Below are positions 8,108 through 16,196 of a DNA stretch of 32,368 nt, one piece after another. The stretch lies in the NCBI GenBank assembly GCA_017624895.1, contig JAGAMB010000045.1:1-32368 (forward strand). The letters run 5' to 3'. The position numbers were made by a program, and so were the translations under genes. The stretch's first letter is position 1. Each line of letters starts with the position of its first letter. The notes under the pieces are model-generated. The model saw only the letters and a program-made list of their open reading frames with translations, did no database searches and had not been told where the DNA came from. Source of the DNA: Ruminococcus sp. (GTDB lineage Bacteria > Bacillota > Clostridia > Oscillospirales > Ruminococcaceae).

Positions 8108-8959
8108 TCAGTTCGGCTGACCAAGACGGTGGCGGAGATTATTCTCTTTAAGCTGTCTGCCCTCGGCAATAAGATGGAGCATCTCATCAGAGTCGGATTT
8201 TTTCAGAGCCTCATTGTATTTGTTCAAATTTTCAATAAGCAGCTCAAGTTCGTATATGAGATACTCTTTGTTCTGCATAAAAAGGTCAGTCCACATTTTT
8301 TCATTCATAGTGGCAATTCTTGTCATATCCTGAAAGCTTCCGCCGCTGAATCCACATTCAAGGTCAAGCTCAGGACTTTTTACATAGGCAGAAGAAACAA
8401 TATGAGCAAGCTGAGATGTGTATGCAATCATTCTGTCGTGATTTTCAGGGGATGTATTGACGATTTTTCCGGCACCGATTTCCTTTGCAAGACCGGAAAG
8501 CAAGTCGAAATCCTCTTGTTTGCTGTCCTCGAAGGGAGTTATAATAAAGTTTGCATTCTGAAATAAGTCAGCGCTGCTGTTGTGATAACCGCCAAATTCT
8601 TTTCCTGCCATCGGGTGCATACCGAGATAACGCAGACCGTTTTCTTCCGTCATTTTTTTCATTCGCAGAGAAAAATCTCCCTTTATGCCGCATACATCGG
8701 TTATAAGGGTATTTTTATCAAAATTGCCTGCATTTTCCATTATGTATTTCTCGGCAGCTTCGGGAAAAAGCGATACAATAACAAGATCGAAGCCGCTGTA
8801 ATTGCCGTCAAATTCCATATCAATGGCAACATCTCTCAGAGCTGAAAATTCGATATCGTGGTTAAGGTCGCAGCCCACTACAAAATGAGATGTATATTTT
8901 TTCATTGCCTTACAAAGAGAACCTCCGATAAGACCAAGACCAACAACTAAAACTTTCAT
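8108..8959 (-). CDS. tyrA: Prephenate dehydrogenase
   Basis: A 283-residue TyrA that oxidatively decarboxylates prephenate to 4-hydroxyphenylpyruvate in tyrosine biosynthesis, with NAD(P)+ as acceptor. It has an N-terminal Rossmann motif GLGLIGGS (7-14), the family signature HPMAGKEFGG (115-124), the H174-D175 / SQLAH186 active-site helix region, and the C-terminal FSGGSFQDMTRIA (204-216). No ACT or chorismate mutase domain is fused, so it is the short monofunctional form. It is transcribed from its own promoter rather than from the exonuclease gene behind it. No other shikimate-pathway gene lies in the window. Confidence 0.95.
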   Translation of the reverse strand: MKVLVVGLGLIGGSLCKAMKKYTSHFVVGCDLNHDIEFSALRDVAIDMEFDGNYSGFDLVIVSLFPEAAEKYIMENAGNFDKNTLITDVCGIKGDFSLRMKKMTEENGLRYLGMHPMAGKEFGGYHNSSADLFQNANFIITPFEDSKQEDFDLLSGLAKEIGAGKIVNTSPENHDRMIAYTSQLAHIVSSAYVKSPELDLECGFSGGSFQDMTRIATMNEKMWTDLFMQNKEYLIYELELLIENLNKYNEALKKSDSDEMLHLIAEGRQLKENNLRHRLGQPN

Positions 8960-8990
8960 ATAATTACCTGCCTTTTAAATTGATAAGGAT

Positions 8991-9019
8991 ATTATACCAC
9001 TTTATTGCTTTAAAGTCAA
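8991..9019 (-). promoter_or_regulatory. Sigma-A promoter of tyrA
   Basis: On the minus strand TTGACT (9019-9014), 17-bp spacer and a perfect TATAAT (8996-8991). It lies in the 72-bp gap after the exonuclease stop codon. Confidence 0.85.
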
Positions 9020-9031
9020 TAGGCTTAGAAA

Positions 9032-9598
9032 TTATTTTTCCACATAGAACTTTTTCAGCTTCTGATAACATTCATGGTTTGCAATGCAGTCGGCTAAAGC
9101 GCGGTGAGCGTTTTTATGCTCAATGCCGAAATATTGAGTAAGAGTTGTGAGCTTGTGGTTTGGAACGTCTATATTACAACGTTTTGAATAGGAAAGAGTG
9201 TCAAGGGTGTCGTTGAGAAACGGTGGCAGATCAAGCCTTTCACAGTATAGCTTTATAATATTTCTGTCAAATGATGCGACATTGTGACCGAGGATTATAT
9301 CGTCCCCGATAAATTTAAGGTAATCGGGAAGAATATCACAGATAGCAGGGGCATCTTTTACCATTTCATTTGATATACCTGTAATAGATGTGATAAGTGC
9401 GTTTATAGTACCTGATGGTTTTACAAGGCTGCTGAATCGGTCAGTTATGGTATTATTACGCACTTTGACAGCGGAAACCTCGATAATTTCGCATTTGCGG
9501 ACGTTTATGTCAGTTGTTTCAAGGTCGATAACGGTGTAATCACAGATATCCGCCTTGATACTTTTTCTTGTGTTTGTATTTTTTATTAAGGTATTCAT
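9032..9598 (-). CDS. DnaQ-like DEDDh 3'-5' exonuclease
   Basis: A 188-residue stand-alone exonuclease of the DEDDh type (DnaQ / PolC-exo superfamily). All acidic and His ligands for the two-metal site are visible: D25 and E27 in VIDLETT, D111 in GHNVASFD, H165 and D170 in AHRALAD. It is probably a proofreading or single-strand repair exonuclease acting with a polymerase lacking its own, or an oligonucleotide trimmer; the exact substrate is not evident. AAAGGAG lies in the 11-bp gap after the upstream pseudouridine synthase, so the two form an operon. Confidence 0.9.
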   Translation of the reverse strand: MNTLIKNTNTRKSIKADICDYTVIDLETTDINVRKCEIIEVSAVKVRNNTITDRFSSLVKPSGTINALITSITGISNEMVKDAPAICDILPDYLKFIGDDIILGHNVASFDRNIIKLYCERLDLPPFLNDTLDTLSYSKRCNIDVPNHKLTTLTQYFGIEHKNAHRALADCIANHECYQKLKKFYVEK

Positions 9599-9609
9599 AG
9601 TCTGCTCCT

Positions 9610-10548
9610 TTAAGGTAATTTAAGTTTATGTGGTGAAACCGGACTGATACGATTGAGGTATTCAAGAGGTGAGCCATCGGGAAAATCAAACTCTATCCGA
9701 CAGGCACACAAAGCCTGTCTGAAAATGCCATATCGCTTATTTATGGCGATATTTCCATATTTCCCGTCACCGAGAATAGGACAGCCTATATGTGCAAGAG
9801 AAGCTCTTATCTGGTGTGTGCGGCCTGTAAAAAGCTTTATTTCAAGAAGTGCCATTCCTGATTTTTCTTCAAGAACACGATAACCTGTGCGTATCTCCTT
9901 GTAGCCGTCAAGTGGTTTATCGCTTATGCGGACGATATTGCGTCCCTCTTGCCGATAGTGATAAGCGGTAAGGATATCAGAAGCTTTCGGCGGCTTTTTA
10001 ACAGTAATACAGTTGTAAAGCTTGTGGACATAGCCGTTTTTTATGCCGTCGTTCATTTCTCGGAGTGCGGCAGCTGTTTTTGCAGCGGTGACAATACCTG
10101 ATGTATTTCTGTCAAGTCGGCTGCACAGAGCTGGGGCAAATGTACTTTCCTCATCGGGGAGATATTCCTTTTTGCGGTAGAGATAAAGTTTTATGCGGTT
10201 GATAAGGGTATCACAGGTATTTTCGCCGTTTCCGTGAGAGTCAAGTCCAACAGGCTTGTAAACAACGATAATATTTTCATCCTCGTAGACTATATCAGGC
10301 TCTGTATGTGCGCTGAGGAACGACATATCGTGTTTTTTTACAGCAGCAACGTCATCTTTTACGTAAACGCGTACAACATCGCCCTCAGAAAGCATAGCGG
10401 AAATTTCACATCGTTTTCCGTTGAGTTTTATATCCTTTTTGCGGATAAGCCGGTACATCATAGATTTTGGCAGATCGGGCATAGCCTTCATAAGAAACTT
10501 GTCAAGCCTCTGACCGCTGTCATTTGACATTATTGTAAATTCCTTCAT
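9610..10548 (-). CDS. RluA-family pseudouridine synthase with S4 domain (RluC/RluD-like)
   Basis: A 312-residue enzyme that isomerises uridine to pseudouridine in RNA, most likely 23S rRNA. An N-terminal S4 RNA-binding domain (about 13-65, with GQRLDKFL and IKLNGK) is followed by the catalytic RluA fold. The signature SRLDRNTSGIV (143-153) contains the catalytic aspartate D146, and the later motif FTGRTHQIRASLAHIGCPILGD is intact. The start uses AGGTG a few bases before the ATG. Which 23S position it modifies cannot be decided from the sequence. It heads a two-gene operon with the exonuclease. Confidence 0.92.
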   Translation of the reverse strand: MKEFTIMSNDSGQRLDKFLMKAMPDLPKSMMYRLIRKKDIKLNGKRCEISAMLSEGDVVRVYVKDDVAAVKKHDMSFLSAHTEPDIVYEDENIIVVYKPVGLDSHGNGENTCDTLINRIKLYLYRKKEYLPDEESTFAPALCSRLDRNTSGIVTAAKTAAALREMNDGIKNGYVHKLYNCITVKKPPKASDILTAYHYRQEGRNIVRISDKPLDGYKEIRTGYRVLEEKSGMALLEIKLFTGRTHQIRASLAHIGCPILGDGKYGNIAINKRYGIFRQALCACRIEFDFPDGSPLEYLNRISPVSPHKLKLP

Positions 10549-10634
10549 TGTTCACCTCAGAGATGTATGCAAAACGCATAATTTATTTCTATATAAAAAT
10601 GATTTATTATTCAAAACGTAGATAAAAAGAGAAT

Positions 10635-10663
10635 ATTGTATTTAAATTGTTGCAATTCTGTAA
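10635..10663 (-). promoter_or_regulatory. Probable promoter of the pseudouridine synthase operon
   Basis: On the minus strand TTACAG (10663-10658), 17-bp spacer, TACAAT (10640-10635). It interlocks with the divergent plus-strand promoter at 10650-10678. The -35 box is weak, hence moderate confidence. Confidence 0.45.
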
Positions 10664-10678
10664 TTTTTATGATACAAT
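10650..10678 (+). promoter_or_regulatory. Promoter of the lysozyme gene
   Basis: TTGCAA (10650-10655), 17-bp spacer, TACAAT (10673-10678). Transcription from here would give a leader of almost 190 bases before the lysozyme ATG. Confidence 0.6.
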
Positions 10679-10679
10679 A

Positions 10680-10873
10680 TTCCTTGATTGATTTATGGAT
10701 TATTTTGCTTAAGGCAATACTGCCCGGAGCTTGTACGGAAGATGCGCAAGCAGATTTTGTGCAAAGCCCTCAGGTATGCTTTGTGCGGTGTTGTCTGAAA
10801 GCTTTTATGAAGCAGGGGAACAGTATATACGAATAAAAACTATGCCCACAAGAATTTCAAGGAGTTTATTTCT
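10680..10873 (+). other. Long non-coding leader of the lysozyme gene (325-bp gene gap)
   Basis: The gap 10549-10873 between the divergent genes holds the interlocked promoters and a roughly 190-base leader. Short hairpins can be drawn: GCTTG/CAAGC near 10730-10752 and CAAAGC/GCTTTG at 10762-10783, the latter followed by TGCGGTGTTGTCT. This last stretch resembles the terminator-like element before addB (12839-12857). I recognise no riboswitch class and no convincing small gene here. Confidence 0.4.
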
Positions 10874-12673
10874 ATGAGCTTAGCAAAAAAAATTTTATCA
10901 GCCATTTTGGCGGCAGGTATGAGCATCTTGCCTGTTGTGTCCAACGCAGCCTCTGCTGTAGGTGACCAAAAAAATCCATATGTATATGATACCACAATTT
11001 CTGAAAAAAGTAAAGACCTTGCTATTGAAGAAGAACAGCCATTTAATGTGTTCGACATCTATGATGCATACTATGAGATGATCTCAAAGCAAACAGTTCC
11101 TGTTACAACAGTTACAACTACGAAAAAAACGACCACTTCGACCACTAAAAAGACAACAGCTGCGCCTAAGACTACCACATCGAAAAAGATTACAACAACA
11201 CAGAAAACAACTGCTTCTACGAAAAAAACAACTACTCTCACAACAACAGCGGCTTCAACAACGATGAAACCGCAAACATCATTCGCAACGACTGCTTCCG
11301 TTACAGCTCCTGTAACAACTGTTGTTACAACTCAGGTCGGACAGTTCCCCGACGGCAAATACATAAACGGAATTGATGTTTCACAATGGCAGTATCTGAT
11401 AGACTGGCAGGCTGTAAAAAACAGCGGACAGGTTGATTTTGCTATTATAAAAGCCGGATGGGGTAAGGAAACTTATCAGGTTGATCCTTTCTTCCATCAG
11501 AATATGCAGCAGGCGCAGGCAGTCGGTATGGACGTTGGTGTATACTGGTTCAGTTATGCTATGTCTGTTGAGGAGGCGAAGCAGGAGGCTCTTGTTTGCC
11601 TCGAAACTATCAAGGATTACAGCTTCAATTATCCTGTATACTACGATTTTGAATATCAGAAGGCTTTGACAAGTCTCAGCTATGCAACCCTTTCGGAAAT
11701 GATCGAGGTTTTCTGTACAACTCTTGAGGAACACGGATATAAGACGGGTGTTTACGGCAGCGGCAGCGACTTTGAATACCGCATATACAGGCACGTACTT
11801 GAAAAGCGTCCTGTATGGGTTGCAGAATATGATACACCTACTGTTACATGGTACAAGGGTACTCACGGTATATGGCAGTACAGTCCTAAAGGCAGAATTG
11901 ACGGAATATCCACAGACGTTGACCTTAATTACTGCTATGTGGACTATCCGGCGGTTATCGGCGTTAATCCAAAGGATGGAAAAATTCCAGAAACAACAGC
12001 TGTGACTACTACAACGACCGATCCGACGGTTACAACTCCGACAACGCAGAGTGGTAAATGTAAAATAGTTGAGCTTGGTACAGTATCAGTTGATGAGTGG
12101 GATGAATTTGACAAGGAAGAATACGATTTTGCTATGATTATGGCGGATCGCAATGAAATAGGGCTTGTTGGTGAGAATATAGACAAGGCTCATTCACTTG
12201 GAATTGACTGCGGAGTAATATACGACTGCTTCACCGTAACAGCAGACGGAATAAAACAAGATATTGCAGCACTTGACGCTCAGCTCAGCGGCAGAACCCT
12301 TGAATATCCTCTTTATTTCGGAATATCAGAAACGAGAGCAAACTTCGGTATATACGGCTTTGAGAAGAATAATGCCGCTTATATAGCTGAGGAGTTCTGC
12401 TCATACTTTGAAGGCAAAAAGTATTTTGTAGGAATTATGGCGGATGACAAGATTCTCGGCTATTGCTTCAACAGAGATTTGCTCAGCCGTTATGACATAT
12501 GGCAGGTAAAGTATAATAACGATCCTGACATTTACACAGGCAGCTGCGGTATCAGAACGAAAAAAGATATCGTAAACGGCGAAATGTACACTATTTGTAC
12601 AACAGACTATCCTGAAATCATAAAGCGTGTTGGATTAAACGGCTACACTCCGTCAGCAGAAAATTCGGATTAA
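10874..12673 (+). CDS. Secreted GH25 lysozyme with Thr-rich linkers and a second degenerate GH25-like module
   Basis: 599 residues; AAGGAG (10859-10864) precedes the ATG. A signal peptide occupies about 1-28. Residues 75-153 are a Thr/Lys-rich linker typical of Ruminococcus secreted enzymes. A GH25 (Cellosyl/Lyc-type) N-acetylmuramidase domain spans about 160-362, with GIDVSQWQ (D168) at the first strand, the catalytic DFE at 258-260, and DVDLNYCY near 348-355. After a second short Thr linker (372-392), residues 396-585 align by eye to the same fold (DFAMIMA with DFAIIKA, SLGIDCGVIYDCF with AVGMDVGVYWFSY, DIWQVKY with GIWQYSP), but the DFE position reads GIS (483-485) and the first Asp is lost. 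The first domain should hydrolyse peptidoglycan outside the cell; the second probably binds glycan or is structural. Confidence 0.88.
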   Translation: MSLAKKILSAILAAGMSILPVVSNAASAVGDQKNPYVYDTTISEKSKDLAIEEEQPFNVFDIYDAYYEMISKQTVPVTTVTTTKKTTTSTTKKTTAAPKTTTSKKITTTQKTTASTKKTTTLTTTAASTTMKPQTSFATTASVTAPVTTVVTTQVGQFPDGKYINGIDVSQWQYLIDWQAVKNSGQVDFAIIKAGWGKETYQVDPFFHQNMQQAQAVGMDVGVYWFSYAMSVEEAKQEALVCLETIKDYSFNYPVYYDFEYQKALTSLSYATLSEMIEVFCTTLEEHGYKTGVYGSGSDFEYRIYRHVLEKRPVWVAEYDTPTVTWYKGTHGIWQYSPKGRIDGISTDVDLNYCYVDYPAVIGVNPKDGKIPETTAVTTTTTDPTVTTPTTQSGKCKIVELGTVSVDEWDEFDKEEYDFAMIMADRNEIGLVGENIDKAHSLGIDCGVIYDCFTVTADGIKQDIAALDAQLSGRTLEYPLYFGISETRANFGIYGFEKNNAAYIAEEFCSYFEGKKYFVGIMADDKILGYCFNRDLLSRYDIWQVKYNNDPDIYTGSCGIRTKKDIVNGEMYTICTTDYPEIIKRVGLNGYTPSAENSD

Positions 12674-12695
12674 TTGAGCTAACACCATACAAAGC

Positions 12696-12710
12696 CCGTC
12701 TGACGGTTTT
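12696..12710 (+). terminator. Possible weak terminator of the lysozyme gene
   Basis: Short stem CCGT/ACGG with a three-base loop followed by TTTT, 22 bases after the stop codon. The stem is only four pairs, so efficiency is doubtful. Confidence 0.3.
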
Positions 12711-12817
12711 GCATGAAATATGCTTGCATATTTTCCGCAATCCTGCATCAAAAACTCTTGACATACGGACAGTATGCCGGCAAGCATACAATCTGACAAA
12801 AATCTGACTTCGCATCT

Positions 12818-12857
12818 CCGCACAGAGTTCATTTATAACTTTGTGCGGTTTTGTCTT
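12818..12857 (+). terminator. Terminator-like hairpin abutting the addB ribosome binding site
   Basis: Ten-base arms CCGCACAGAG and CTTTGTGCGG (one mismatch), an 11-base loop, then TTTTGTCTT. The next base begins AAAGGAG (12858-12864), the addB ribosome binding site. It could end lysozyme transcripts, end a small RNA from 12674-12857, or act as an attenuator of addAB. Confidence 0.65.
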
Positions 12858-12869
12858 AAAGGAGTAAAT

Positions 12870-15800
12870 ATGGTTGAATTTATTACAGGAGCTTCTGGAA
12901 CAGGAAAAACCATGGAGCTTCTTGAACGCATAAAAGAGTGCAGCGGAAAGGAACGTATTGTTCTTGTTCCGGAGCAGTATTCAACGGAATTTGATAAAAA
13001 GCTTTATTACCATATCGGCGCAAAGGATTTTAACAGCCTTTTATCTCTCAGCTTCAGCAGCCTTGCCCGACAGCTTTTTCAGATTTACGGCGAACCTGAC
13101 AGAAAAGGGGAGTATGCCGATGATATGGCAAGGCTTATACTGACATATCAGGCGATAAATGAGGCAAAAAACAATCCAGAACAGCTCCTGTTTTTCAGAC
13201 GGGGAGGCTCACAGCCCGGCTTTGCAGAGGAAATCCTGAAACTTATCGGCGATATGAAAAAATCGGGTATATCTCCCCAGAAGCTTATGCTGAAAGCCGA
13301 TTTGTTTGAGAAAAGACTCCACGATAAAGTAAAAGATACTGCAAATATATTTTATGAGTATGAGTTTCTCATGGAGCAGTACGGCTTCAAGGATCACCTT
13401 GAAAATATCCGCGAGGCTGCAAAGGCGGCAAATCTCAACGGCTTTTTCAAGGGAACATCTGTATTCCTTGACGAATTTGAAAGCTTTACAGGGGATCAGC
13501 TTGATATGCTGAAAATAATACTTTCAGCAGCGGAAAATATTGTAATTGCCCTGCGTACCGATGATGTAAATGCAGGGGAATTTACCCTTTTTGAAACAGT
13601 AAACAATACCTACCGCTGTTTATCTGCAATATGTCGGGAGCTGAATATCCCTGTAAAGGTTACAAGGCTTGAAAAAAGCAGGCGGTTTGTATCCCCTGAG
13701 CTGGAATATCTAAGTGAAAGAGCAATGCGAAATCTTCCAAATGATACGGATAATGCTCCTGAGCCGAATAATATCCGCATATTTGAGGCAAGGGATATGT
13801 ACAGCGAGGCGGAGTATGTATGCGCAGAGCTTGTACGTCTGATACACAGCGATGAAACTCTTAAATTTCGTGATATAGCCGTTATTTCAAATAAAATCGA
13901 GGATTATGCCGATGTGCTGAAAGCTGCTTTTGCACGATATGATATACCTTATTTTTTGAGTATTGAGCAGCCTGTTGCGCATACATCAGTCATGGTGTTC
14001 TTTTTGTCGCTTCTTGACCTGCTTACGGCGAAAAAACTGAAAAGTGAACAGATTTTCCGCCTGCTGAAATGCGGACTTCTTGAAGCGGAGCTGACAGACG
14101 TTTCACTTCTGGAGAATTACTGCTATAAATGGGGAATTGACGGCAATATGTGGACTGAACCCTTTACAGCAAATGACGATAATCTGGAGCAGCTTGAAGC
14201 AATGAGGGAGAGTATGATCACGCCGATCATAAAGCTCCGCAGAAAAATTGCCAAAAATAATACAGCGGAGGATTACTGCCGTCTTATTTATGGCTACCTT
14301 ACAGAGAGCAATGGTGAAAAATGCCTTGCGAAGCTAATACTGCGTCTTATAAGGGCTGACAGGGATAACGAAGCGGCTGAGCTGAAACGACTCTGGGGCT
14401 GCCTTATGGATATACTTGATTGTGCCGCCGCAACATTGGGTGAAACGGAGCTTAAATTCAGCGAGCTTGCAGATATACTCCGCAGTATGACAGGTCAGCT
14501 CAGCTATTCTGTTCCGCCGAGAACGCTTGACGCTGTGACAGCAGCATCTGCAAGAACAGCACGTTTAAGCTCACCGAGGGTAATTTTCGTTATGGGTGCT
14601 GCTGAGGGGGATTTTCCAAATCAGGTTAATCTCCACGGACTGTTCACAGAGGCAGACAAGCAGAAACTTTCAAAGGAAGGTCTTGAAATTGCCCGACCTC
14701 TCACCGACCTCATAGCCTCGGAGCGTCTTATTGTTTACAAGGCGATTTCAACGGCTTCTGAAAAGCTGTATATGAGCTATCCGCTGTCAGATTTGTCGGG
14801 ACAGGCGAAATATCCTGCACGAATTATTGAGCAGATAATGGAGATGTTCCCCGAAAATTCGGGTATATTTGTAACGGAGAGTAAGCTGACTCCTGATTTT
14901 TATGCTGTTACGAAAAAATCGGCATACTACCACTATATGCAGGACAGGGCAGCTAATACAAAGGAAATAGCTTCAATATATGAAACGCTCCTTTCCGACG
15001 AGGAGTACCGCCGCAAAATAGCCATAGCTCTTAGTAAAACAGGACAAACCACGGAGTACAGAATTGACAGGGAGCTTATGGAACGGCTTGAAAATTTTGA
15101 ACCGCTGTTTTTATCACCCTCCGCCTTGGAAAGCTATAACAGATGTCATTTTATGCATTTCTGTGAAAGATTACTTTGTCTTGAGGTTCCCGAAAAAATA
15201 GAGCTTGACCGACGTATTACAGGCGAGCTTATCCACAGCTGTCTGCAAAAAATTCTGGGTAAGCGTACAAAATCGGAGTTCACTTTAATGACATATGATG
15301 AGCTTTGCGGAGAGATAAGGTACGAGGCGGAGCAGTACCGCAGGGAGAAAATGGCAGGAGATTTCGGAAAAACTCCACGGTTTGAGCTGTTTTTCAACAA
15401 GCTTACGGAGCGATTGGGAAATGTATTCCTCCACAGTCAGCATGCTCTTATGGCAAGTGATTTTGTTCCTGATGCCTTTGAGCTTGATATACGAAAGGGG
15501 CATAATCTGCGGCTCAGCTTTGCTGATGGAAAAAAACTCCTTTTTGGCGGAATTATTGACCGTGTTGACGTTTGCACAGTCGGAGATGAAAAATATCTCC
15601 GTATAGTTGACTATAAGAGCAGTAAAAAGGTTATAAATGAGGTATCGCTTGCAGGCGGACTGAATTTGCAGATGTTCACATATCTTTTTGCAGTATGCGG
15701 CGAAAATGGCATATATGACGGCTGCAAGCCGGCAGGAGTTCTTTACACGCCTATGGAGCTGTCAGGTATTGATATAGAGCAGGCAAAGGTTGAGGAGTTC

Positions 15801-16196
15801 AATCAGGCGGCTGTTGATTCGCAGCTGAAAAATACGGGCTTGCTTATTGACAGAAAGGATGTTCTTGAAAAAATGGAGCATGGTCTGGGCGGAAAATATA
15901 TTCCTGCAAAGCTGAAAAAGGACGGCGAATTTGACAGCTATTCCAGCGTTATATCAGAAGCAGGTATGGATAAGCTGAAAAAATATGTATACGATTCGAT
16001 CAGCGAAGCGGCGGAAGCGCTGCTTAACGGAGATATCGGAGCAGTTCCCCTTAAAAACGGGAAAAAGCTATCCTGCGGCTATTGCAGCTATGCAAATATA
16101 TGCGGAAACGGTGATGGTAAAATCAGCCGCAGCCCTGACGCTGAAAAATTAAAGGAAGCCGCAGAGCTTCTTGGAAAGGAGATTGATAAGAAATGA
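12870..16196 (+). CDS. addB: AddB subunit of the AddAB helicase-nuclease
   Basis: The start is ATG 12870, preceded by AAAGGAG; a longer in-frame ATG at 12774 has no ribosome binding site and adds residues unlike AddB. It gives 1108 residues, the usual size. AddB (RexB) works with AddA in processing double-strand breaks for RecA loading. Visible parts: a Walker A-like GASGTGKT at 7-14, and the C-terminal RecB-type nuclease motif IVDYKSS with D914 and K916. The four iron-sulfur cysteines are C759 and the C1069-x2-C1072-x5-C1078 cluster, in the same spacing as AddB of Bacillus subtilis. It overlaps addA by four bases (ATGA). The terminator-like hairpin directly upstream is unusual. Confidence 0.95.
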   Translation: MVEFITGASGTGKTMELLERIKECSGKERIVLVPEQYSTEFDKKLYYHIGAKDFNSLLSLSFSSLARQLFQIYGEPDRKGEYADDMARLILTYQAINEAKNNPEQLLFFRRGGSQPGFAEEILKLIGDMKKSGISPQKLMLKADLFEKRLHDKVKDTANIFYEYEFLMEQYGFKDHLENIREAAKAANLNGFFKGTSVFLDEFESFTGDQLDMLKIILSAAENIVIALRTDDVNAGEFTLFETVNNTYRCLSAICRELNIPVKVTRLEKSRRFVSPELEYLSERAMRNLPNDTDNAPEPNNIRIFEARDMYSEAEYVCAELVRLIHSDETLKFRDIAVISNKIEDYADVLKAAFARYDIPYFLSIEQPVAHTSVMVFFLSLLDLLTAKKLKSEQIFRLLKCGLLEAELTDVSLLENYCYKWGIDGNMWTEPFTANDDNLEQLEAMRESMITPIIKLRRKIAKNNTAEDYCRLIYGYLTESNGEKCLAKLILRLIRADRDNEAAELKRLWGCLMDILDCAAATLGETELKFSELADILRSMTGQLSYSVPPRTLDAVTAASARTARLSSPRVIFVMGAAEGDFPNQVNLHGLFTEADKQKLSKEGLEIARPLTDLIASERLIVYKAISTASEKLYMSYPLSDLSGQAKYPARIIEQIMEMFPENSGIFVTESKLTPDFYAVTKKSAYYHYMQDRAANTKEIASIYETLLSDEEYRRKIAIALSKTGQTTEYRIDRELMERLENFEPLFLSPSALESYNRCHFMHFCERLLCLEVPEKIELDRRITGELIHSCLQKILGKRTKSEFTLMTYDELCGEIRYEAEQYRREKMAGDFGKTPRFELFFNKLTERLGNVFLHSQHALMASDFVPDAFELDIRKGHNLRLSFADGKKLLFGGIIDRVDVCTVGDEKYLRIVDYKSSKKVINEVSLAGGLNLQMFTYLFAVCGENGIYDGCKPAGVLYTPMELSGIDIEQAKVEEFNQAAVDSQLKNTGLLIDRKDVLEKMEHGLGGKYIPAKLKKDGEFDSYSSVISEAGMDKLKKYVYDSISEAAEALLNGDIGAVPLKNGKKLSCGYCSYANICGNGDGKISRSPDAEKLKEAAELLGKEIDKK

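Noticed and set aside
10636-10836. 66-codon ORF in the lysozyme leader
   Set aside because: It starts upstream of the promoter's -35 box, has no ribosome binding site and no recognisable sequence character.
10680-10873. c-di-GMP or c-di-AMP riboswitch before the lysozyme gene
   Set aside because: A GCAAAGCC string recalls the GEMM core, but the remaining conserved positions and helices are absent, and no ydaO-type pattern is visible.
12758-12792. TTGACA and TACAAT before addB as a standard promoter
   Set aside because: The spacing is 23 bp, far from 16-19, and no alternative box pairing was convincing.
12774-12869. Longer AddB N-terminus from ATG 12774
   Set aside because: The segment covers the terminator-like hairpin, has no ribosome binding site, and AddB proteins start at the MVEFITGASGTGKT motif.
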